From Petunia secreta (lineage: Eukaryota; Streptophyta; Magnoliopsida; Solanales; Solanaceae), in assembly GCA_029990175.1 (NCBI GenBank), contig JARKIP010000033.1, forward strand, positions 6,448,001 to 6,512,000: DNA of 64,000 nucleotides, read 5' to 3'. Made by a program: the position numbers and the translations under genes. How positions within the stretch are numbered: position 1 is the stretch's first letter; the number at the start of each line of letters is the position of its first letter. The notes beneath the pieces were generated by a model. The model was not told where the DNA came from. It saw only the letters and a program-made list of their open reading frames with translations, and did not search any database. Positions 56,274-64,000 of this stretch are shown piece after piece.

Positions 56274-57235
56274 CTTTACCAATATCAGAAGGACAAGCAT
56301 CTGTTTTGAGGACCTGCTCACTAATTACTGCTTGATTTATTTTTTCTTGACCTGAAAATAGACGTAGCAACATTAATAGAATAACACAGTTAAAAGACCT
56401 ACAACTGAAGGGAAATAAATTAAATTAAGACACAAAATTGGATATTACCAGCTGCAATGTCATCCTGATTGCCATCTACAACCTTCTCTACAAATATGTC
56501 ATCAGAGCCCAGTTTGGCTACAATGAAATTGGTTAATACCAAACTTTAAATGAATATTTAGTGAATACTGTGCAAATATTTGGTGCATACCATTATGATT
56601 TTCCAACTCAAAGTCACCCATTAAACCTTGAATACCATCAAACATATTCTCTTGCACATCTTGTGTTTCTAAAATAAAAGAAAAAGGAACCTACTTAGTA
56701 TTAAAGCATATAGGATGAGAATTTTTTTTTTTTAAAAAAAAAAAAAAATCAAGGTGTTGGGAATACCTTCAGAATTTTCCATTTCATTCCCATCAGTGGC
56801 ACCTTTGTCATCATCAAAGATTGGAGGTTGATTTTCATCAGTCCCTGACAATGAACTTATTCAATCTCAAACTATGAATGAATCTCTAGTGAATACAGTT
56901 CACATATTTGAAGAATACCATTAGGATTTTCCAACTCAAAGTCATGCAATATACCTTGCATTTCAAAAAATATTTTTTCTTCAACTCCTTGTGTTCCTAA
57001 AATAAATAAAAAAAGAACAATAGCCAGCAAACTACTTAATAATATGAAAAGAAGGTAGGTAAACACAAATTTCATAATAACTAAATTGTACATACGTATA
57101 TGACAGAGCGAGTACCTTTAGAATTTTCCCATTCATTCCCATCAGAGGCGCCTTTATCATCATCAAATTCCACTTCATTCCCATCAGAGGCGCCTTCCTC
57201 GTCATCAACGATCACAGGTTGTTTTTTAGCAGCTC
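56274..57235 (-). repeat. Array of symmetric phase-1 exons encoding acidic repeats (exons 5-10)
   Basis: Exon lengths are 120, 78, 78, 78, 69 and 78 nt, all divisible by three, and all introns here are phase 1. Exons 6 and 8 encode similar peptides (...HDFELENPNG, ...GDFELENHNG). Exons 5 and 7 are also similar (DDDKGASDGNE, DDDKGATDGNE), and exon 5 contains the 14-residue unit twice, accounting for its extra 42 nt. This indicates growth by duplication of exon-intron units. Peptides are acidic, probably disordered linkers. Confidence 0.85.
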
Positions 57236-57754
57236 CTAACAAAAATAATAAAATTAAAAATGACAAAACTAACAATGGCAGTAAAAAAACAGCAAAACCA
57301 ATTACCATAAAATTGATACGCAAAAGGGACTTGCTCTTCTTGATGTAACTGCACATCTGAAGGGTCAACAGCTCGATCCTTGCCTTTTTCATCAGAGGCA
57401 AAGTCTGATCCAGGGACCTTTGAAAAAATTAACAAACAATGTATATTACATTTGTAATAATTCATACAAAAAAAAGCAGACTAAAAAGAACAAATACATA
57501 CCCCAGTAGAACAGTTGTTATCGCCAATATTAACAGGATCGATATTAAGCTTCTTAAAGATCTTGTCAAAACATTTAACCAGATACAACTTCAAAGCACA
57601 CATGTCAGCTTGCAACATTTTTTGTTGCCCAAACAAGACTTGCATATTTGGAGACAACTGCTGACTTGCACCACTAGAATTTGATTGACCTGCAACACCT
57701 ACATTTGGTGAACCTTGATTGGCAGCATCTGCAGCATCCCGTGGAGATTCAACT
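56361..57754 (-). repeat. Duplicated segment, in-gene copy
   Basis: Partner of 51596-53265. Covers part of exon 3 through part of intron 9. Lacks the Stowaway MITE, so it shows the empty target (GTATATTAC at 57441-57449). Confidence 0.93.
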
Positions 57755-58001
57755 CCAATATCAGTATCAAATTCATCTGGTATGGACTGTGGTAGTTCAA
57801 GTCTAGCATATTCTTCTTCAGTCGGCTCAATCTTTTTGAAAATAACCTAGGAAAAAAACATACATATACAATATAAATGTTCAAAAGATATTAAAACTAC
57901 TAGTCATTTGCATTTGTTAAGGAATATTTATTAAATATTAAAAAAACTTTAGTAAATAACAATATAAAACCATTATATAATAGAAAACGTAAGAAGCATA
58001 C

Positions 58002-58834
58002 CTGGGACTTCTTTAAACTGAAAAAAAACCATTCTGAAACTCATCAAAGTCATGCGTCCGCTTAACATGCCAGTTAAGAATTCGGGGAGATGAGTTTGCA
58101 ACCCTATATGCAAGCTTCTCGTGCACAGTCGGGCAACATTCATAGAACCAAGCCTGCAAGGCATACGGCAAACCGGTGAAACGGTAACACTGTAGAGAGG
58201 GCCTCAATTTGTCATGCATCGACATAATAGTTGAGAAAAACACTTTTGTACCCCAAGGAAAGGTCTGCCATGCGCCACACTCAACAATATTAAATCCCTT
58301 CTCCCCGATAGTGGTGTCATGGTTAGCAGAATTCTTAGTTGAAAAGAGAAATGTGTGGATGAAAAATAAAGCTGCAAGCTTTATAGCATCTTCATCACTT
58401 TGCCATTTTTTGCTAACAAAACACTCAACTAATGCAGACTTCGTTACTTTTGACGCTCCACCAAAGTACAACTGCATAAGTCTGTTAGGCTCAACAAAAT
58501 GATAATCCTTTAAGTGATCACCAACACAACAAAGACCCGTTACTAGCCCAAATTCCATGAGACCAAACCTCAATTTTTTGCCATAAAAATCAAAACACAA
58601 TGCATCAGTATCATGCTTTGGAGGGCAAATCTCTCGCATCAACAATGCATTCAACAATTCATTACACGTTACAAAACTAGGCATATCCAAAAAGTGACCA
58701 AAGCAAGACTGCCTGAATATTTCCAACAAGCTATCAGTAAGAACATCCTTGATAGTTGGAACAGCTTCAACAGATGTATGTGTACATATCCTACGGCTTC
58801 GATATTGGTCCGGATGAAAATAAGGTTGCATTGG
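58002..58834 (-). pseudogene. ULP-like gene exon 2: DUF1985 domain
   Basis: About 278 codons. DUF1985 features: FRQSCFGHFLDMPSFVT, FDFYGKKLRFGLMEFGLVTG, AALFFIHTFLFS and LPYALQAWFYECCP. DUF1985 is a plant domain of unknown function typically found with ULP peptidases in transposon-linked genes. A one-base deficit in the T8 run causes premature termination near 58013 unless it is a sequencing error. Confidence 0.85.
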
Positions 58835-59450
58835 CTATAACTGATAAACAAAAATTATACTTTGGAAACTAGATGTGCATATTAGTTACATAACAATAAA
58901 AAAGACTATGCATACAATAAAATGCATATACTTAGGCATACATACAGTTATCCTCTACTTAAAAATATAAATATCAAGCAATATGCAGAAAGTATACTGT
59001 GGATATGTAATTCAAAGAATATTGTTTAGTGTAATATCACCAATATACTGTGAATATCAGCTACGTATGTACCAAAGGTACACTAATATCAATGAATAAT
59101 CTACAAAGTAATCAACATATTAATAAATAATATGAATAAAGATTATATGTAGAATATATACACTGTATATGCATATTAATATCATATTTTGTAGAACTAA
59201 CCTCTAATATGCAGAGAATATCAAAGAGATATGTAGCAAATAAACTCTGAAAACTTATGAAATAATATAAATAACAAATATGCTGTAAATATGTAGAATA
59301 TATACACAAGATATGCAAACTGATTACATCTTATAAGTTACAAATATCATAAATATGCAGAGTATATCATTGAAATATATACCAAAAAAATACACTGATA
59401 CATCAACATAAACAAATACGCACGTGCGGAATATTATTATAATAACATAC
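58835..59450 (-). repeat. Intron 1 with degenerate ATATGCAGAATAT repeats
   Basis: The intron is rich in variants of ATATGCAGAATATA and ATATGTAGAATATATACAC (e.g. 59143-59163, 59287-59307, 59353-59375). Similar TGCATACTCATTGCATATT units occur in intron 12 (55196-55345), where about 95 bases are duplicated. Confidence 0.5.
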
Positions 59451-59849
59451 CTCCACGGGAACCAAAGGAAAGTCGTCATTCCTAACAGATTTAACTGATT
59501 TATTTGTCTTCACTTGAAATAACTTCTTTTTCGTAGAACACGAAGATGGACCACCCAAAACTTTCTTTTTCTTAACCTCGACAGGCTGGTCGCTATCGGA
59601 GTCGTCAGTCGATGAGCCAATTTCAACAGCTTTACCCTTAGCGCCAGAACCAACTGTTTTGGATTTAGGTTTAACATTGTCAACCTGTCGAGGCCTCTTC
59701 CTTTTATTCAGTTTGGACGTTGACCTAGTGACTCGACTTGGAGTGTCGATACCAGTTTTGGTCGGTGAGAAAATATCAAAATCCTCGAAATCATCATCAT
59801 CGTTGACATGCATCGGCTTCCTGACATTCTTAACCCCTCGTCTAGTCAT
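59451..59849 (-). pseudogene. ULP-like gene exon 1: basic, Ser/Asp-rich N-terminus
   Basis: 133 codons from ATG 59849. An acidic patch (VNDDDDFEDFDIFSPTKTG) is followed by Lys/Arg clusters (KLNKRKRPRQ, VEVKKKKVLGG) that look like nuclear-localisation signals. No domain. It ends at a GTATG donor in phase 0. Confidence 0.75.
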
Positions 59850-60660
59850 TAAAAATCTTCAAATTGAACCAAAAAAAAAAAACAAAACGAAAAAAATTAG
59901 TTAAAAGAGTTACATTCTACTAAATATAACAAAATATAAGTGTATATTTAGACAAAGGAAATAATGAAAACTAAAAATTCATACCGAAAAAAAATCATAC
60001 ACCCGCCGGAGAAGATGTAAGTTCCGATGACTGTGTGAATTAGATGGAATCCCAAAAGAAGTGACACTAATGGAAGAAACTGAAGAGACGTGGGTAAAAA
60101 GTGTTGCACGGTGATTGTGAGAAGTAATTAGATTTTAACCTTTACGTGGATATGCAGAATATTAACTGTCATTACTCATAAAATCCCACAAAAATAGGCT
60201 TTAAACTAGGTAAGTCTGATATTAGAAGTAATGGTCATAATAAGTGGAATACCTATGGTTAAATGTCTAGATAACATAAATAATGAACAATGTATCTATT
60301 TAATGTTAGGAAGACTAAAAAAGGTCTATTCTATATAAAATTCACTTTTATATTTGTATATAAACCACATTGATGAATGATAAAAGGTGAGAAGTTTTCA
60401 CTCAAAATTTATATCTTGTCTTGTTGATTTTAACAAGTAGATCAACGGATAACAAGTATGAAGTTGTATTCAACCAAAAAAAAAAAAAGTGTCTCTGAAA
60501 ACCTTTCCTTTATAACTAAATGTATCAATTTAGCAAAATAGTTGGAGAACATCAAAGAAAAAAGTTATACAAATAGTTCGACACGTATAAAGAAGTCAGA
60601 GTAAAAGAAGCACGTCAAGAATTTAACTAAGTTTAAGATTGAAAACCGTTTTAAGATACC
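59850..60660. other. Upstream flank of the ULP-like gene
   Basis: AT-rich. It probably contains the promoter and possibly the right end of the MULE, but I see no terminal inverted repeat. An A14 run is at about 60476-60489. No gene. Confidence 0.4.
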
Positions 60661-61152
60661 AATATATATATATTAAAAGGAGTGTTGTAGCCATTAATAT
60701 TTAGCCAAGTGTCAAAATAAAAACAAGCCATGTGTTAGGTTTTAGGACAATATGGTTAAATTAGGTGATTTAGTTGGTAATTAGTTTTTAAATTTTATGT
60801 GTTTTAGTTTTAAATTTAAATTAAAGAAAAAAATAAAAATAATTTGTATATTTCATAGGAGGAAACTGCTTCCATTCGATTAAGTAGTTTTGCTCATGTT
60901 AAACTCCTCATATAAAATCTCCCGTGAAAAAAAAGATAAGGCTAAATTATGATAAGGATAAAAATTATTTCAAATTAAATTAAATAATGGAGCACATGAA
61001 TTGACTATATATTCCAAAAATATAGATGTCTTACAATATAGGAATCTGATCTTTGAAATATGTAATTAAGAATTTTTGTTACGAATAAAATGCCGTGCTT
61101 TTATAATTTGTATTGAATTTTTATAACTGTCCTTTTTTTGTACTTTATCATC
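60661..61152 (+). mobile_element. Helitron-like 5' end, copy 1 (tentative)
   Basis: ATATATATATTAAAAGGAGT followed by TGTAGCC...TTAGCCAAGTGTCAAAATA resembles plant Helitron 5' ends (TCTATATATTAAAA...). A second, diverged copy begins at about 61155. No 3' hairpin/CTRR end located. Confidence 0.4.
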
Positions 61153-61530
61153 TATATCTATATCTATATCTATATTATATTAAAGGAGTGTAGTAAGCCT
61201 ATGGAAAGTAGCCAAGTGTCAAAATAGCAGGAAGCCACTTGAAAATTTTAGATAAATAAGTTATTTTTTAGTTAGGTGTAGTTACTTTAGATATTTTTGA
61301 TATTTGAATTGAAATTTTAAGAATAATTGTGAGAAATTAAATGTAAAATCTGTATGGTAATCTAAACAATGCAGTTTTCCCATTTTATGTGGATGAAAAG
61401 TTATTCAAAGAACGTGGTATTAGATTGAAAAAAAAAAAGAACGTGGTCTGATTTTAGGAGAGGAAAAGAGAACGTGGTTTCATTTCAGTTTCATTAAAGC
61501 CACTTGGCTAATATAGATAAATTAGTTACA
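61153..61530 (+). mobile_element. Helitron-like 5' end, copy 2 (tentative)
   Basis: (TCTATA)n then TTATATTAAAGGAGTGTAG and GTAGCCAAGTGTCAAAATAG, parallel to the copy at 60661. Starts with TC after A, as Helitrons do. An inverted echo (CATTAAAGCCACTTGGCTAATATAG) is at 61493-61517. No Rep/helicase gene in the window, so a non-autonomous element at most. Confidence 0.4.
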
Positions 61531-63299
61531 CTTTAGTGAGGTTTAATTAATTTTAAAATTTGAATTTAAATTAAAATATATCCAAATCATCCGAGGGAAA
61601 GTCTTCTCAACAGTTATCTATCTTATTTAAAATTCTCCTACGTTGCTTTAGAGTCCAATTCAATTTGAACTAAAAGATAATTAAATATTTTTTTAAAGTT
61701 TAAATTAAAAAAAAAACATTTGTATGTAAAAGTTACAGTCAATATCTGTAGTTAATTTATTTTAAAATTTTTGAGTTTATCAAAAAAGCTATAATTAAGC
61801 CTACATGCACACACTTTACAACTGAAAGTCAGTTTTTCTATATGTCTCCTTCTTAATATCAGATATATATGCAGAAACTGATTTTTACCATTTTGTTTTT
61901 CTCCTTTGCAAAGAACACATTTCATTTTCTTCCCTTTTCTAAACTGAGATTTTTTGGGATATCTTTCAGGAACATATAGGAAGAAGAAACGGACAAAATT
62001 TTGGAGGCCTGGTATGATTAATATTATTGTCTATCAACACAAATGTTTACATTGCCTCTCATATATTTTGAAACTAAGAAGAAAGCTTATAATATATTTT
62101 GAAACTTTTTTGTTACAATATGAAAAGATATCAAGTCAGTGGGCATAGAGAAAACTGAAAGGAAACAAGTGATAGGTAATCTCAATTCATCTTTATTCTC
62201 ACTTTTTCCATATCTGTATTTTGTTTCCAATTATTTCTGAACTTTATTTTAGATACCGTTGTATCTTCTAAATATTTTGTTGTTATAAACTGCACATGTT
62301 TTCTTAAATCGGTAGATTCTGAGTGGCTAAGTAGTTTTTGTAGAATAAGTATAATCTATGAATACTCTTGAAACCTTTTAGAACAAAATAGATCAATAAA
62401 GATAATAGAAGATGCATATAGCCCAAGTTAAGTTAATTGGGATTGTATCATGTTGAATGATTTATATTTATGCAATTGTTAGATTTCTCTATTAAGGCAA
62501 TTTATGTATTTATCCAATGCTATATGAAAGTAGCTTAGGGGCATGTGAACCGATTCATTTGCAGATTAAATTTCCAAGTTTAAACCATACATTCCCGTTT
62601 GGTGTTCCTTTTGGTTGTTATGAATTGTAAATTTTCCCTAATCTTTTATATGTTTTGGTGGTAATTCTCTCTGCCTTTATTTCATTAAGTTTTGTCGGTT
62701 ATTACATTTATTTAATTTTTTCACATGGTTGTTTGGTTTATGGATCAACTTCAGATATTGAAATGTCAAAATATTTATACCGTTTTTGAATGCGGTGCAA
62801 AACAATCAATAAGTACTTCAACCATACGAGTGATAGTTACATTATGCAAGTTTTGCTCCTTTTTTTGTGACAAGTATTTGATTAATATTTTTCATGTTAG
62901 TATATTCAGTTTATTATATGGGCACATTTTTGGTATATTAAGTTCATTATGTGGGTATTATATTCAATTTCAAAGCTACCCTTGGAACTGAGAATAAAAT
63001 CTTGCAGAGTGGGCTCATCCAAGCCAATTTCGAGGGTGGCAGTAATTGTAATGCATACGATAAGGATGAGGAAATACGTGGTATGGGTATTCTATGGCTC
63101 CTTCTTTTCACACTGTTGTTAGAATTTGTATTTATACAATTAACATCTTAACAGATTGAGGATTTAGAATTTGAAATGGATTTCCTAATTAAAGCTTTAT
63201 CATTATAATTCATATTGCTTTACATTCATGTTCTCCAAAAAAAGTAAAAATACAAAGCTTACTTTTTATTTTGTGGAATTTGTGTATATACTAAATCTA
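61531..63299. other. AT-rich sequence, no supported gene
   Basis: Short frames at 61954-62148, 62725-62991 and 62951-63151 have no recognisable family. The stretch 62999-63085 (GGGCTCATCCAAGCCAATTTCG) is less AT-rich and could be a captured exon, but I cannot support it. Confidence 0.3.
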
Positions 63300-63302
63300 T
63301 TT

Positions 63303-63490
63303 CGACTGCTTGGGTAGGCTATAAGCATTTTTTTAAGTGACTTATAAGCCACTTTTTGAGAAGTTAGAATTGGTTTTCGACTTTTTTAAGCACATAAGTG
63401 CTTATAAGCCTACAAATTTTTAAGTTATCAAATATTTGCTAATGAATTTATAAGCTTATAAGTCACTTTTAAACTCACGCAATCGGGCTC
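63303..63490. mobile_element. Palindromic MITE-like element
   Basis: Ends GACTGCTTGGGT and complement-of-right GATTGCGTGAGT. The interior is filled with inverted copies of AAGTGACTTATAAGCC / GCTTATAAGTCACTTTT and AAGCACATAAGTGCTT. It resembles small plant MITEs with GTTTGGxT ends and TTATAAG cores. Target duplication not resolved. Confidence 0.5.
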
Positions 63491-64000
63491 GAAATCTGCA
63501 CTTTTAACTTTTTGATTTAAGGAACATCGGGTGGCATCAGCATGTATTAATATGTAAAGTTTTCGTTTGCAAGGTTATCTACCATAATTGATCTTTGAAG
63601 ATTCTGCAATGGAAGATTATATTCTTTGATTCTATATCCTCGAAGATCTGATGAGGTGAGTTCTCCTTTTTTCTATTTTTTTTATTGAAACCTCAAAATG
63701 ACTTTTTTGTCGCAATAGCTGATATTGCTTGAACTGTACATGCAGTTTTATTTTCTTGGCTTTTGAGCTTAGAAGCTTAATCATATTTTGTTACGTTCAA
63801 ATTGTTTTGTTTGTGGATGACAACCATCTTAGTTGAGAGAACTAAACAGGGATAATCTTGATGCAATGAAACTATTGACTTTTGGAACGCTCACGTTCTT
63901 ATAATCAAATCTTTGAAGAAAAAAAATTGGGTACAATTCTTTTTATTTTAGAATGACTTTTTGGTTAACTTTATCAGAATTAATATAATATTCTGGGAAT
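63491..64000. other. AT-rich flank with an exon-like fragment
   Basis: 63595-63657 reads like a short exon ending in GATCTGATGAG followed by a GTGAGTT donor-like site, but no frame or family is recognised. The remainder shows nothing. Confidence 0.25.

Larger units (their letters stand above)
54134..59849 (-). pseudogene. DUF1985/ULP-like gene, 14 exons, two single-base frameshifts
   Basis: Inferred exons: 59849-59451, 58834-58002, 57846-57502, 57417-57306, 57235-57116, 56996-56919, 56844-56767, 56668-56591, 56517-56449, 56351-56274, 56194-55609, 55520-55394, 54910-54388, 54302-54134. All junctions have GT/AG. The summed length closes in frame only if two single bases are missing: one in the T8 run of exon 2 (near 58025) and one in exon 13 (near 54790). 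The product would be about 1198 residues: basic/acidic N-terminus, DUF1985, acidic repeat region, ULP-type peptidase C-terminus. Such DUF1985-ULP genes are carried by Kaonashi-type MULEs, and a MuDR-type fragment lies convergently at 50455-51593. The frameshifts could be assembly errors. Confidence 0.8.

Noticed and set aside
50000..60300. Terminal inverted repeats enclosing the MULE/ULP region
   Set aside because: I compared 50.05-50.30 kb with the complement of 59.98-60.25 kb and saw no convincing inverted match.
62725..63151. Host gene fragments in the right flank
   Set aside because: Short frames without recognisable family. One stretch is less AT-rich but gives no supported exon structure.

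Overview
The window reads as transposon-rich DNA from a plant nuclear genome. It holds several retrotransposon lineages known only from plants (a Tat/Ogre Ty3/gypsy element with archaeal-type RNase H, plant L1-type LINEs with C-terminal RNase H, MULE, hAT, Stowaway), intron-bearing genes, and no bacterial gene organisation. A eudicot is likely. The repeat families look Solanaceae-like to me, but that is an impression from memory, not a search result. I found no tRNA or rRNA gene and no ordinary single-copy host gene. Positions are read by eye, so unanchored boundaries may be off by some bases.

Layout. (1) 1-1736: 5' end of a minus-strand Ty3/gypsy element (gag start, leader, primer site, cut LTR). 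(2) 1739-18640: a minus-strand Ogre-type element with a 4.18 kb 5' LTR, a tRNA-Arg-type primer site, two tandem ORF1-type genes, gag, protease, RT, dual RNase H, integrase and a minisatellite-bearing 3' UTR; its 3' LTR is missing. It sits inside the ORF2 of LINE 1. (3) 18641-20609: 3' part of LINE 1. (4) 20630-28726: a probably full-length LINE 2 inserted at the tail of LINE 1, flanked by a 20-bp duplication. (5) 28747-about 42900: an old plus-strand Ty3/gypsy element, broken by a MITE in its RT (32196-32442) and by a relative in its integrase (33555-41117, minus strand, two LTRs, 5-bp target duplication ATGTA). (6) 42964-45487: hAT transposase pseudogene with a recognisable 3' terminus. (7) 45488-49197: LTR-like remnants and a copia RT/RNase H remnant. 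(8) 49281-49947: a foldback element made of a chain of hairpins. (9) 50455-51593: N-terminal part of a MuDR-type transposase. (10) 51596-59849: a minus-strand 14-exon DUF1985/ULP-like gene, plus a partial duplicate of its exons 3-9 that carries a Stowaway MITE. (11) 59850-64000: AT-rich DNA with Helitron-like ends and a palindromic MITE-like repeat.

How it fits together. The nesting gives a relative order: the outer gypsy element is older than LINE 1, the inner gypsy copy and the MITE within it; LINE 1 is older than LINE 2 and the Ogre element. Almost every coding region is broken by stops, frameshifts or lost catalytic residues.

The most unusual items are the 49.3-49.9 kb hairpin chain; the array of 78-nt phase-1 exons in the ULP-like gene, whose catalytic Cys position reads Tyr; the doubled ORF1 in the Ogre element; and the recurring GC-rich GGCGGAGCGCC-type motif in gypsy LTRs and leaders.
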